Assembly: GCA_022592445.1 (NCBI GenBank)
Contig: JABYQR010000014.1
Location: 124,001 to 188,000, forward strand
Length of the DNA stretch: 64,000 nucleotides
Reading direction: 5' to 3'
Source of the DNA: Cytidiella melzeri
Lineage: Eukaryota > Basidiomycota > Agaricomycetes > Polyporales > Irpicaceae
Below are positions 12,446 to 24,900 of this stretch, piece by piece (positions within the stretch are counted from its first letter, which is position 1; every line of letters begins with the position of its first letter). Position numbers and translations under genes: made by a program. Under the pieces are notes generated by a model. That model was given only the letters and a program-made list of their open reading frames with translations, was not told the DNA's origin and searched no databases.

Positions 12446-12631
12446 ATGTAAAGTGTATGGCCGCCCGCTCGACCAGACCACGTCACTTGCCCTTTTTCCG
12501 GGAAGACGAAGTTGCGATGAAGAAATTAGACAGTCCCGCAATATAAGCACTCGTGGATGTCATCAAACAAGATGCACGGCAACACTCATCGCATCTTCAA
12601 TTGACTATAGAGTAGACAATTCACAAGTAAA

Positions 12632-14447
12632 TCAAGTCTGTTCTGTGATAACGACCTTTTTGCGCTCTGCTTGCGGCTTGCTATCTCCGGCACGAGTGTG
12701 CTTCCGCCTTCTCTCCTCCTTGACACGCCTAGCATCCAGCATCGTGCGTTTGAGTTGCGCTGCTTTGAACACAGGTTTCGGTACATGGCGAGTACTAATA
12801 TTCAGGTTGCGTCCAATTTAGTTTGAGTATCAGCAAAGTAGCGCAAAAGACGTACCGTGATATCTTGCCGACCTGTGGGTCAAACTTCCACCTCTCCTTC
12901 AGACTGTCGCGGTATTCGATCGCTGCACGCTCGCGTGTATCGATGATACCAAGCTTTTCAGAGGCCCGAGCCTTCCACATGCGAAGGTTACCGTCATCCG
13001 AGCCCGTAAGCACGAAACGCGCATCGGCAGTGAAGAGAGTGGACGTCACTCTGCGTTGTCAGCGTCAGTGTATACTAGATCGAAGGTTGTCGCATAGCAC
13101 GCACCGTTGCATGCGCTTCGTGTGATAAACCTCCGGCTGCGTGCCAACACCTTCCTTCCAGATGCGTACTGTGCGATCCCAGCCACCACTGACAAACTCA
13201 AGGCCAGTAGGACTCCAGTCACATGATGTAACTGCCGCTACATGCCCCTTGTAGATGTGTGACGGCTCCTTCAGAGATCGCACGTCAAATGTATAGAGAT
13301 TGTGATCCTCTGAGGCTAACAGCACTGAAGTAGGGAATGTAGGCGACCACGCAAGAGCGTTACTTCGCATCTAGTATTCATATCAGCTAACACACGCCAG
13401 CAGAATTGATACGTGAATTTACCTGCATGACGACGCGCCGTTCCGCCTTGCCGGTCCTGATGTCATATAGAGTAAACGTTCGATCCGACCCTATGCTGGC
13501 CAGCACAGAGGATTCGGATAGGTTGAATCGCACAGCCGAAATTGTCTCCGTTGAAGTGGGAAATGTGAGATTGGATATTGGAGCACTCCTATGAGAGGGT
13601 TTGAGACGTGCACTGATACGGATGAGCTGGCGTACTTGTTTTCATCCCACACTTGCACAACAGAGGAGGCAGTTGCAAAGAGAGGATCAGAGCGATGATG
13701 GTCAATCGAGCTGTAAGACAGTGAGTACAGCGACAGAAATTGACGATGGGATTACTACCCACCTGAAAGCTGATTTTCCCGGAAAAATACTGAGAGGTTT
13801 TCGTGGCTAGAGAAGCAAGGTTATATAGAAAATCTATCAACATCGCCAGCTGCTCATTCGCACCTCTGAGGGTCCTGCACCATTCTGGTCGACGTCGGCG
13901 TCTCTCGTATCCCAAAGCTTGATATTGCGGTCTGTGCCACAGCTCAACAGACGAGTTTCGTCGGCGAAGCACACGCCCGAGACTTTTCCCTTGTGCGCTG
14001 CCTCCACATGAAGCAATTTTGTCCGCTGAGCAACGTCATGAACAATAAGGCCTGCAAAGCAGAGGCATAACATATGAGCAACATACAACATGTTGAGGCA
14101 AGTATCACCAGGACACGCACATACCTCCATCCCAGCTTCCACTTGCAACAACCGTCAAGGATTCTGGTCGTCTTGACATGGTCTCGACGGCATCCACATG
14201 GCCTTCCAGCGCCGCAACAAAAGGCTTCGAAAAGATGCGTTCCATCTTTGCAGCATTCAAAGCTCGTGTGCGTTCACGAGCTTTCGCAAATGGGTGCATG
14301 AGAGGATTGAGATTTCTGGACGTAGGAGTAGGGTCACCCGGCCGTTGAGGCAAATGAGTCGCAGGCGCATGTTGCAGCACGGAAATTTTCTACGGGGCAA
14401 ATCAATTCCAAGATGTATGCCAATGCTGTATTTTCACTTGCCACCAT
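12632..14447 (-). CDS. SOF1: WD40 ribosome-biogenesis protein Sof1 (DCAF13)
   Basis: Sof1 is part of the U3 snoRNP/small-subunit processome that processes 18S pre-rRNA in the nucleolus. WD40 blades are visible in order, for example VASGSWDG, LLSCGTDRNIKLWD, LASEDHNLYTFDVR, EFVSGGWDRTVRIWK and FVLTGSDDGNLRMWK. The C-terminal Sof1 domain is very well conserved: AQLKRTMLDARRVKEERRRK, then a basic tail ending KKVVITEQT at the stop 12632-12634. About eight exons. The N-terminal exon opens with KISVLQHAP directly after a splice acceptor. The start codon therefore sits on a tiny upstream exon, probably the ATG at 14447 spliced directly to it (M|KISV); its donor, GTGGCA, is weak. The gene is divergent from RTF1. 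Confidence 0.94.
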
Positions 14448-14709
14448 CGTCGTCCCTAAGGTGCTTTCCTGGTGCAGGAGGAAGATGAACGCTTCACTGA
14501 GGCTGCAACTAGCCTTTGAAAATAATGAACTAGCACGTGGACTAGGCGCCGAATCAATACTCAGACGCACTGGCAAGAGGCTGTTCGGGGCATCTCCAAC
14601 TCTTGAAAGTGCTCTCTTGTTCCAAACGGCCACGACAGACCTTTGTCCTTTGCCACCCACCGGAACTTCACATATCTAGCCCAAAGGGACGCCCCGCATA
14701 TAAATCGCG

Positions 14710-16741
14710 ATGTCTGACTCAGAAGGGGACTTTTCAGACGAGCTCCTTGAGCTTGCCGGTGCTACGGAAAAGAGGCGAAGGAAGCGACAGTCTCAAGGCA
14801 AACCTATGAAGCGAAGACGAGTTTCGTAAGTCGTAGGATTTTATGTAGATACTTGACAGCTCACCTAGGTCAGAGGGGACGCGTCCGCCTCGGAATCTTC
14901 TGAAACTGCACAGTCGGAACATGAGGTAGAGACGGAGAACCCATATCCGTTCGAGGGCAAGTATGTAGACGAAGGAGATCGCGAAAGGTGTGCTATACTC
15001 TGTGTTCGTGGATATCTCTGTTGTGGTGACGGCTTTCTTCCAGACTTCTGAGCTTGCCCGAGGTCGAGCGCGAGGGAATACTGGCACAGCGGCAGGAGGA
15101 GCTACAACGAATCCAAGACACGCGCAATCTGGACAAGATGTATCGAGATCGTACTGGCGGAGGAGATGACTCTGTATCCAAAGCTGCTAAGCGTACGTGC
15201 ACGATACAACGTGGCTGAATTAAGCCTTCATGGATTCCTCAGGACAACATGCGCAGAGGGGGGCGACGAAGGAAAAGTCGCGCAAATTGGACGAGCTGAA
15301 AGCCAAGCGGAAGGCGAAGGGCGAGAAGAAGCGTGTACGGCTGCCACTATACCCCTTGATGATTGTTGTGTTGACCATAACAGACGAGGACCGATTCGCC
15401 CAGGCGAGATCGTTCTTCATCCCCAATGGATATGGAAATGTCAGATGAAGACGAGGAAGACGGTCAAATTAGCAAGTTCGATCAAGACGACGAGAAAGAT
15501 AGGCGTCATGACAGGAGCAAAACGAATGATGGACCAATAGTTGTGGACGATTTGGTGAAAGCTCAAATCACTCGAGAAATGATCGCCCGTCTCTGGGGTA
15601 GGCCTTCGTTTGAGAAGATCCTCAAAGGTGCGCATCAGGCCTTACTTCCACGAGAATGGCTGTCTGACCAAAATGAAGGCGCATGGGTACGTTATAGCTG
15701 CGGTTACGACACGGAGCACAATACACCGATATACAGAGCGTGTGAAATTGTTGGTTCGTGCAGCTTTCGTTAGCTGTGCGGAGGATATTTACAGCATTTC
15801 AGAGGTTCTACCCAAGATCGTCAAAGAGTACAAGGTCAACGACCGTGTCGCTGACCAGGAATTCTTGCTCAGATATGCCAATCAAGAAAAGGCGTGGCCC
15901 ATGGACAGAGTTTCTAATACTGCGTTCACTGAGGTAACCCTAGCCGTCGCACATTAACGGTACCTGCTGACAACAGCGGCCGAGCATAGAAAGAGTTTCA
16001 GAAGCTCAAGAGCGCTCTTGAAGTTGCAGATATGACCTTGCCTACAAGGCGTGAGCTCGAACATAAAGCCAACCAGATAGACACGAATATGAACCTTCCA
16101 TTGACCGAGGTAGGGATCTTGAAGAATGACGGCTTCAAATGTCTTACGCAATATCTTTGTAGGGGGATGTAGCTGCTATGATTGCCATCAAGAAGAGGAA
16201 GGATGACGGACGTAGCGTGGCGGCAATTACGTTGGAAAAATCTCAACTCCATCAAGCTCGCACGTTGGCCGTACGAAGAAAAGATTACGCTGAGGTGACA
16301 GAACTCGACAAGAAGATAGCACTTCTCGCTGGTAGGACCTCGCAGACGCAGTTGCCTGCTCCGGCAGAGAAAGATACTGCAGCTCAGCGGGACAGGGCAA
16401 AAATGGAAGCCTTGCGGAAGGCCGAGCAAGCGGAACTGGAACGTCGACGCAAAGAACGCAAAGAACGCTTCTTGGCTGCTGAAGCTGAGGGCACAGCAAC
16501 TCCTCCGCTGAGTAGAGTGAAAGGCTTGTCCATCGCTGACTCCAGGTTTGTCTCCAATTACTTGCATCCATTGTCAACAATGGTTGAACCAATCGTCAAT
16601 TCTGCGTGCATAACCTCGTTCGACATCATCTGCAGGCCAGGAACTCCGGGATCAACTGAGTCACCATTGGCGCAAGACCCAAAAGTTGATTTCGAGGCAT
16701 CCGTCCTGGATTCTGTTGAGATCGACCTTGGGGATTTCTAG
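14710..16741 (+). CDS. RTF1: RNA polymerase II-associated protein Rtf1 (Paf1 complex)
   Basis: Rtf1 is a subunit of the Paf1 elongation complex needed for H2B ubiquitylation and for Chd1 recruitment. The N-terminus MSDSEGDFSDELLELAGA is acidic. The histone-modification region is seen around DKMYRDRTGGG, SRKLDELKAKRKAKGEKKR and the DEDEEDG stretch. The Plus3 domain covers ITREMIARLWGRPSFEKILK, VRYSCGY, TPIYRACEIV and VLPKIVKEYKVNDRVADQEF. The C-terminal coiled-coil part carries KDYAEVTELDKKIALL and a long Glu/Arg helix (RRRKERKERFLAAEAEG). About ten exons; several introns near 15350 and 15600 must be removed to keep the frame. The stop is at 16739-16741. Nothing is missing compared with the family. 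Confidence 0.93.
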
Positions 16742-16970
16742 CTTAGTCGAAATAGCTTGAATGTGGAACTCTCTACTTTACACCTCTTTTTTGTTACTCA
16801 GAATTAGAATCTGTACATCTGTATAATAGCATGCATGCACATTTCATCCGCTGGTGACAAGTGGCTTCCGGGCGGCTGGGATCATGGTAGCATCGCCAAC
16901 GACGAAATACAGGTCAGGACACTTGGTTCACTTTGACTGAATCCACCGTGTTCAGTTGAGATCGACAGCA

Positions 16971-18287
16971 ATGACAGAGCCCACGCCCTCTTCACCGCAA
17001 AGCTACCTCGAGCTCGTAGCGGCCGTCGATAATTTCCGACTTGGTCCGCTGCCACAGCATCTGCAGAGCTCGTTTCGGACAGAAGTTCTAGTGCCATGGT
17101 CACTCTCACCCGACCCATCATCGCCGAGGATAGGACTACTACGAGAGCCCATTGTCCAACAGCTCTCTGCAGAAAATGCGTCCATATTGGACGCCGACAA
17201 ACGGCCATGGCGCATCATGACGCTTACAACAGGTAGACGAGTGGTAAGTTTCGAGTCCTGGGTTGACACCCCCACCAAGCGCGGCGAGGTCATGCGCGTT
17301 CTGTGCGAGAAATGGAGAGACGAAGGGCTCTGGCCGGACGTGATTGGGCCCACGAAATGGCGAGGAGAGTTGTACCCCATCTACCGCAATCCGTTCGGGA
17401 CGCAGGACGCGCCATCCATGGCCAGTGGCGAAGACGGGGATGATTCGAGGAACTACGCGTTCAGGATGGAACGCTCTGCGTGTGCGCTGTTCGGGGCTGT
17501 CACGTACGGTGTGCATATGACGATCTACGTCGACGACCCCGAGGTTGGATGCATGGTTTGGGTGCCGAAGCGTGCGTGGACAAAGCAGACGTGGCCAGGT
17601 TATTTGGACAACTCGGTCGCTGGTGGTATCCCTGCCGGTCTTGGCCCATTTGAATCCCTTGTGAAGGAGGCCATGGAGGAGGCGAGCCTCGAAGAGGAAA
17701 TAGTAAGGAAGTATGCCAAGTGTACCGGAAGCATTAGTTATTTCTTCAGGTCAGTGTAGTCTGCGCGGACACTGGTCTTTCAACCTGATATTGATCGTTC
17801 GACTGTCTGTTACAGCACAAAAGGCGGATGGTTGCAGCCAGAAGTAGAGTAGGAACAATCATCTCATACTGCTGCTATTCATATGGTCACTCAAATTGGA
17901 ACTAGGTATCTGTACGAGATGCGAGTACCTCCAACACTTGCAAACGATGCACGCTATCAGCCGAAACCCCTCGACGGTGAAGTTGAATCTTTTGAGGTCT
18001 GCCTCCACATTTGTGGCTCTTTACCCCGCTGATCCATCTCACTTGCAGCTCTTACCGCTCGCGGACATCGTGGCCAAAATGCGCGCCAGCCTTTTTAAAT
18101 CGAACTGCGCAGCAGGTATATAAGCTGTTTCTACAGAAGATACGAGTTTCTGTACTAAAGTTCATTGTGCCATTCAGCCCTCATAGATTTCCTGATTGGC
18201 CATGGGTACATCACCCCTGATAACGAACCAGCCTTTTTGGAGATTGTGACTCGCCTGCGCGGAAGGTTTGATTATGAGCGGTGGTGA
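16971..18287 (+). CDS. Nudix hydrolase with N-terminal DUF4743 (Tnr3-like, no kinase domain)
   Basis: The N-terminal part (SYLELVAAVDNFRLG to about residue 130) matches DUF4743, the domain placed before the Nudix fold in yeast Tnr3-like enzymes. The Nudix box is GGIPAGLGPFESLVKEAMEE, with KE in place of the classical RE and the usual EE pair. In this family such proteins remove phosphate from damaged thiamine diphosphate derivatives; the exact substrate here is inferred. Five exons join cleanly: YFF|STKGGWLQPEVE, E|YLYEMRV, FE|LLPLADIV and CAA|LIDFLIGHGYITP, ending DYERW at 18285-18287. The thiamine pyrophosphokinase domain of Tnr3 is absent, so this is the stand-alone form of about 340 residues. 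Confidence 0.9.
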
Positions 18288-18533
18288 TGGTTCAGCGCAA
18301 CGTTCAGCATGTGAACGACAGCATATTCTACCGCGACGCGGAGGGTGATGATAGTCATTAGGGGATTGGAGTGGACTGGACGCGACACAAACTAGATCCA
18401 AATTAAACCCACATAACATTGTACAAGTTGAGCACTATTGCGTAGCAATCGTTATCTTTCCTGGTCGCTGCAGCCCACTTTAGGACTTGAACACTAGCGA
18501 CTCCCAGCCGTAACCTGTGCCTCTCGTCCGCCT

Positions 18534-19666
18534 TCAGGCCTGCTTCTTCGACTTCTTAGCCTGCAGACTTTGCGGGAGCTCCTCTTTGATGCCGAACTCT
18601 ACTCTGAAGACAGTGCTATTGAACTCTGCCAAAGTCAGCCCCATGGGGTGGAGGATTCGCGGCTGCCATCCGTCTGGAAGCCTCTCTTCAATAAGGAAGG
18701 GGCGGAGATCTTCCTTCCTACCACCCAAGATCGTAAGCAACGTCGAAGAGCTAAACATATATTGATTAGAGACCCTCTCTCGTGCATGTAGTGGAGGCTG
18801 GACATACTTGGAGCTGCCAAAAAGCTTGTGGAACAGAGAGAGCGAGAACTGCCCGTTCGCGGCCTTTGACTCTGCGCGACGTTTTCCGGAGATGCGCGCA
18901 AGGTCAGCGTGAGTAAGATCACCGTCGGGACCAGTGCCGCTCTCGAGGAGCTCCTCCACCAGGCGAACACATGGCTTCCCCTGATCAGGCTGAACCCGCA
19001 CGTCCTCGCCTGCCATTCATCCAACATGTCAACAGTCTGATCACGCAGAGAAAGTGTTGCGCCAGACACTCACGAGTCAAAGAGGCATCGTGTTCGATTC
19101 CATTGTGAACGTCCAGGTCACTGAGGTCGAACTTGTCCGTCCAGTAACTGCGAGATAACATCTGTGCCGCGTAGTTGGGCACAAAGAAGCAGAAACTGGG
19201 GGAGAAGTTGTAGGTCGTGCGTATCGTGGTATTCAATTCCTTGAATGTGATGCCACGGCCGTTATGCGGTAGAATGCCTAGTAGATGCAACATCGATCAG
19301 ACATGCATACTGGAGGTTCGGGAGTGTGGGCTAGTGCACCATCGGACTATCTTTCGATGCGATGGTTGCTTGCACATTGACGGGAATGCACATACCGTGA
19401 TTAGCCATTGCGTTCAGCGCGGGGCACGAGCATCTGCTGTCGCCGTCCTTTGGTGGAACATAAGTTGGCCAAGACCCGTTGGCTCCTGCAAATCCGGCTG
19501 GCACGACGCGGTTAGAGGGGCGGTTTGGTGCTGCGATGTTGTATACTGCGAGGCTCATATCCCAGATGAGAACGCCGAGATTGGTCAACAGCGAGAGGAG
19601 AGTGTCAAATGAGCCTGTGACAAGTCTGGCTAGGCCATATCCTACAACGACTGCGTCGGACGGCAT
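18534..19666 (-). CDS. heme-thiolate peroxidase (chloroperoxidase/peroxygenase family)
   Basis: This belongs to the fungal heme haloperoxidase and unspecific peroxygenase family, which uses a Cys-ligated heme and hydrogen peroxide to oxidise or halogenate small molecules. The ligand region reads SRCSCPALNAMANHG, with the Cys near residue 81. The family normally has PCP here; this protein has SCP. The distal EHD motif is intact in IEHDASLTRED. Four exons are read: NHG|ILPHNG, TR|EDVRVQ and GSS|NSSTLL. The N-terminus (VVVGYGLARLVTGSFDTLLS) is hydrophobic but is not a clear cleavable signal peptide. The start is the ATG at 19666. The C-terminus is rich in Lys (KKSKKQA). About 300 residues, between the short and long peroxygenase groups. 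Confidence 0.88.
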
Positions 19667-20080
19667 GATGGTTGGAAGCAAGGGGGGTTTGAGCGACGTC
19701 TCGGACAACGAGCGAGGCTTTTAACGTGTGCCATGGGCTGCCAGCGTTTGAGGACTGCTATGCATGGAATCCTGACATTCGACATGGATGCCTTCCTCTT
19801 ATGGGAACGACACGTCCGTGACAAGTGGCACGTGGCTCGTGTGTAGTCACGCATAACGCGATAATCAAGAATTACGGGGAGCTGAGCTTCGAACCTCGAG
19901 TTGCATGTTTCGATGGTCGTTTATATCCCACTACTACAAGGTCGGTATGATATTGCATCCAGCACAACTGTCTACAAAGCTGCAGCAACAATATGATGCT
20001 ACGCGCGGCAAGTGTTGTCGATCAACGACGGAGAAACCAGTAGGAAGGGCAAGGATTCTTGCGCTTCTCTAGTTTCACTG
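19667..20080. other. intergenic between peroxidase and F-box gene
   Basis: About 410 bases containing the 5' flank of the peroxidase and the 3' flank of the F-box gene, both minus strand. A B-box-like CGAGGTTCGAAGC at 19887-19899 (minus) has no matching A box, so no tRNA is called. Confidence 0.5.
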
Positions 20081-21744
20081 TCAAAGGCCTGGATTGGGGC
20101 CTTTCGCACTGTATTCAAAAGTAGCAGCGATGAGCGTACGTCTATAACAAGTGGTCGGATGACTTACAGTCCAAGTGCGGCCATAGCTTACGACCCTAGT
20201 CAGATTAGGGACCATGTACATGATGAGCTTCACGTTGGAAGTGTTCAGGAAAGGCGCGCCATGCACTACATGCGCCTCTGTAATATCCTGCAGTATACGT
20301 AGCGAACGATTGCGTGAAAATGCGTCTGCGAATATTTCCTGGAAGAATGTGCAACGTATATCAGTGAGAGATCCAAGACACCTGGATTGCAAGGGACCCA
20401 CCACGTCTTTCGTAGGTATTCTTACTGCTAAACTCTCCAAGTGCTCGCAGCGCTGGGCGACAGATCGCAGGCAGCTCGTGTTAAATTCGCAGCTGATCAG
20501 GGATATCGACTTCAGAGTGCTGGAATGCGCATCAAGGATATCCTTCACGAGAGGTGCGGGCAAAATGAGTCTATCAGACACTCTCAGTATGATTGAGGAG
20601 AGTCGGCAAGACCATGCTTTTGTTTTGTCAAACATGTATCGCCAGATCTGAGGCATCTGATCAAGCGTAGGTTCGCCAAGGGGGATGCCGACGCTCGTGT
20701 CGATTGACAGATGTCGTAGATTTGGTAGGGGCGCAACATTTTCGGGAACCGCTCTGCTCTCCTGTGTGCAAAGCATCAACATGACATTCGTGGGATCGTT
20801 GTATACGGACGTACCCAGGCAGTGAACGACAGGCTGTCCAATACAGGAGTGTGTACCAAACACTGAAGCACCGTTACGTGCTCTATCTTGGGACACGCCA
20901 CAACGTGCAGACCTTGCAAGCTGGGAAGGTTTTGTAGGATGCCTCTTAGGATGGGCTCATTCAGTTCTTGCACGGTCTGGGTACAAACAGGAGTCAGTGA
21001 CATGGAGGGTGTAGCAAAGGGAATGAATCTACACTCAAAATTAAACAGCTTAATGACATCTTTGTTTCGGCTATCCACTTGGGGAGTAAATCAACAACGT
21101 TCCACGAGGCGCCGTCTAGTGCCATGGTCTTCAGCTTTGTCAACGATAGGAGATACTTGCCTTGCTCTGCTGTCAGATGAGGATTGAGACGAACATTCTC
21201 CAAAGTGATAAGCCTAGGAAGGCATGTCAACAACGAAGGAAGAAGATTGTTCGGTGTGCATGTCAACGTCTTGAGGTTGATGCACCGCTGCAGCGTCTGG
21301 ACCAGGCTCGACACAAATTTTGGGTACATCTTTGTGCTCAACTGAGCCATGGGAACCATTCGAATGTCTGCAGAATAAACCGTGGGGTTAGAAGCTGTTG
21401 CTATCAGAATGCAGGGGATTGCGAAGAGGCCCAGCTCACCGATGTGGTGTACGTGAACTGCGAGGTGAGGATAGAGGTTGACAGTATCAAACGCTGTCAT
21501 AATCTAGAGACCTCGGATAAGTGCAGAACTGACGTATGATAGAAGAACATACGCTCACCTTGGGATATCGCTTTCCATTGCCGAGGTGGAACGTCAAGGT
21601 GCGGTACAGCTGCGGCATCGCAGCGGCCAGGAAAGATCTACTAACGTGCGAGACATTGAACAGATCATTCCCGAGCAAGTAGGAAACAATGAGTTCCAAG
21701 CAGTCCAAATTCAAGTTGTCTGCAGTCCCCATACCTAAAACCAT
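20081..21744 (-). CDS. F-box protein with leucine-rich-repeat-like C-terminus
   Basis: The N-terminus DNLNLDCLELIVSYLLGNDL, then FNVSHVSRSFLAAAMPQLYRTL, has the pattern of a fungal F-box, the segment that binds Skp1 in SCF ubiquitin ligases. The rest is made of leucine-rich segments such as LQRCINLKTLTCTPNNLLPS, LPRLITLENVRLNP, LPSLQGLHVVACPKIEHVTV and LKSISLISCEFNTSCLRSVA, arranged like degenerate LRRs that would bind a substrate. Four or five exons on the minus strand, with the stop at 20081-20083. The first ATG is at 21744, and a second in-frame Met lies four codons later. The substrate is unknown; large expanded families of this kind are normal in agaricomycetes. Confidence 0.72.
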
Positions 21745-21943
21745 GGTCAGTCAGGTTCTGTGAAGCCTCAGCGCGAACGACTTACTGGAGCCTGAGACAA
21801 AGCAAGCTGTATTCGCTGGTCTGGTTCATGCTATCGTTCGGGAATTGCCGTGAAATAGCGCCTGGGTCCGTATGCGGTAGACGCCCGGGTAGAATGCCTC
21901 ATCCCTCTCGCCGTCGTTCTCTTTGCTCTTGTCATCGTCTGCG

Positions 21944-24900
21944 ATGCCGAGCTCGCTAGAGCCTCTCAGCTCACCTTCTCCATCACCTTCGCCGTCACCA
22001 CTACCTCCCGACACTCGTGCCTCGACCTCCAACAACAGTGGCGCGGGAGCAGGCCTCGACAGTGGCTCAGAGCTTTCCGAGCTAACCGAAGACGAACAAG
22101 ACAACGTCAACAGCAAAGCAGATCGAGAAGAGCGCTCACGACCCTCACGAAGAGGCAGAAAACGTGGGGGAATAGTCCCTGCTCCTATGTGGGATTGGGC
22201 GTACAAGAACAGCAAGAAAGACTGGAAATCCAAGATGCTCGAGGAAGAAGAGGAGGACGATCAATCGAGACCCACAGAGGTCGGCGAAGAGGAGGACGTG
22301 AACCATGACAGAAGCCGTTCTCAGTCAGGTGCGAGCTCGCTACCTGAACGACGTGCTAAGCGGAAGAGTAGCACTACTATCCCGGTCGATGACGAGGAGG
22401 ATGAGGTGCCCGTTCGAGGCTCGGACATTGACGAGGACTCTGTCTCCATCGATGCAGTATCCGTAGTGCTCCCTCCGGACGACACACTGAACGACCCGGA
22501 TTATGTGTCTGACGAGGATGAGGCACCCTCAGCCACCGCCGTCAATGCGCATGAGACGCATGGAAGTGGCAGTCGAGGTGCTTCCCCAGAAGCCACCGAT
22601 GATGAGAATGCAGAGAATGATGACATAGAACCCGCCGACGCCGACCCTCAGGATGAGGACGACGTATTAGACGGCAATGCCGCAGGTGACTCTGAAGACG
22701 AACCAGAGGACGGCGTTGAGGACGTGGACGTGCCATCCGCTCCGGCGCTATCCACTATGTCGAGCTCTCTCGTTCCCCCTACTGCCTCTGCTGCTGTCAA
22801 TGCGATCAACGACCCGGAATCGATGTTGACTCTCATGGATGTTGACACCGCACCTGTACCTGAACAGGTTTCTCCTATACATGCGGCTGCGGCCTCGTCG
22901 TCGATCATGGCTGGTTCTGCGCTCATAGCACCTCCTTCCCCTTCGTCTTCTGCCTCCTCAGCGGCCTCCCCGAATCAATCCCCCACGTCCTCGCGTTCGC
23001 CATCTCCAGAACCCTTGTCAGATCGCGAGCCGGAAACGAGGCGTGGCTCAGCAAAGACAAGGGCAAAAGCGAAGGGTGGCCGGAACGCACGCAACAAGTC
23101 TAGACGGAAGACAAAAGCTGATACAGTTTTGGAGCATGACGCAGACCAGGATCAACTACCTGGTGGTGACGCAGACGACGGCGACGGCGACATTGACGAT
23201 GCAGATGCAGATTCTCCAGAGATGGATGTGGAGTTGGAGTTGCAGCCTGCTCATCGTGCGGAAGCGTTAGACGTGCTAGCGACAATCGAGCTCAAGTTCG
23301 CTATGTTGCGAGAGAGTGCATACGTGGACAAGATGGAGAATTTGGCGTGGGAAGAGGCTCTGGTAGCAGAGGGTGCGTTTTTGCAAGAGTTTTATGCAGC
23401 ATAGCTTCGACTTATCCAGTCACTTTCGCAGGTATTCACCCTGAGATGCTGCACTTACACACTGAACTGTCGAAACGGCGAGACAAGCGCCTCGAGCTAG
23501 CTTCTCGTCGACGTGACTATGAGGTAGCCAACGCGACGAAACGTCGTAAGCTAGATGAAGACGGTGTCTGGAGTTGGTGGAAGGTGAGGCGATGCGTTTC
23601 ACACCCGTTTCGCGCTTAACAGATTGTGTCTTGCCATAGTTGAGGCGAGATGAATTACAAACACAAATGATTTGCGAGACCAATAGGAAGCGGAGAAAAT
23701 TAGATCGTGAAAGGCGAGCTCTTGATCGACCTCAGCCTGGTGCGTATATTCGAATGGTCTTGTGATCAGTTAGTGTGCTTACTTTACACCAAGTTCGTCG
23801 AATACCCAGTCCTCCGCGAGATGTCCCTCCGGCTCCTTACACCCGAGACCTTTTCAGGTCTTCTCCTCTGGATGCACCAGCATATAAGAAACATCAGCTT
23901 CGAGAGTCAGAGCTCGTTTATCCTCAGCTTAGCGCGTTGGCGCCTGTCGACATCGCAAACGATTTGGAATTCTTGTTTGCTCATCGCCGCAATCTTATGG
24001 GGATCGATGCTGCGCGAGCTGGACTGGTGGCTTATACCTCTATGGGCGGAGGCCTTCCAACGCCATTGGCCTATGAACAGCTCGGTGTTGGGATGGGCAT
24101 GGGTATACCAGATGGTGCTAGCCGCTTTCCACACGTGCCATTTCAACAGTCTGTTCCAACACAAGGCGTGCTTGGGCAAATGCTGCACGGATTCTCTGGA
24201 CCCGGCGGTCCAAATGCGCCGCGCCTCATGCATCATCACTCTGCTCCCCCTGGTGCATTACCAGGCGTGCACGCACAGATCGTATTGGAGCAAGAGGCGG
24301 CACTAGGCGGTCGAGCTAATTCGGGCGTGCAACCTGGTCCATATATCTCGCATTATCCCCCTGGCATGCCTGTGAACTTGGCGCGACGCTCCATCTCTCC
24401 CGTGCTCGTTCAGCCAACCAGTGCCCCGTCTGGCACGCTGCCAAATGGCCCGACAGGCAAGAACAGTAGTCGAAATCCTTCCGGGTCGAGTGTTAACGTG
24501 CAAGCTGGGAAGGAGCACAAACGCCTTACTTCCATAGTCCGACCCGTTGAAGGTGATGCATTTGACCAGGACAAGGAGTGGGCATCTCACCTTGATCAGC
24601 TCAAGGCGAAAGAGAAAGACGAACGCGGACGAGATGTTATGAACGATTCACGTTTTGAGCGCGAGCGCGCCAGAGAACGCGAACGTGATCGCGACAATGA
24701 TCGCGAATCTGAGCGAGATCTGGATCGAACTGGACACGTACCAGCTGTAGTCCCAGTGCAGCGTCCACCTTCACACCAGCATCCCATCGGACATTTGCAC
24801 CCCTCCAGCAGCCAGGCCAACCACCACCATCCGCCCCATCATCACCATCATCACCACCACCATGTTCACCACCATCACCATCCAAACAATACCGGCCCTA

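Noticed and set aside
19880..19905. tRNA B-box-like sequence on the minus strand
   Set aside because: The B box is imperfect and no A box or cloverleaf could be found at the right distance.
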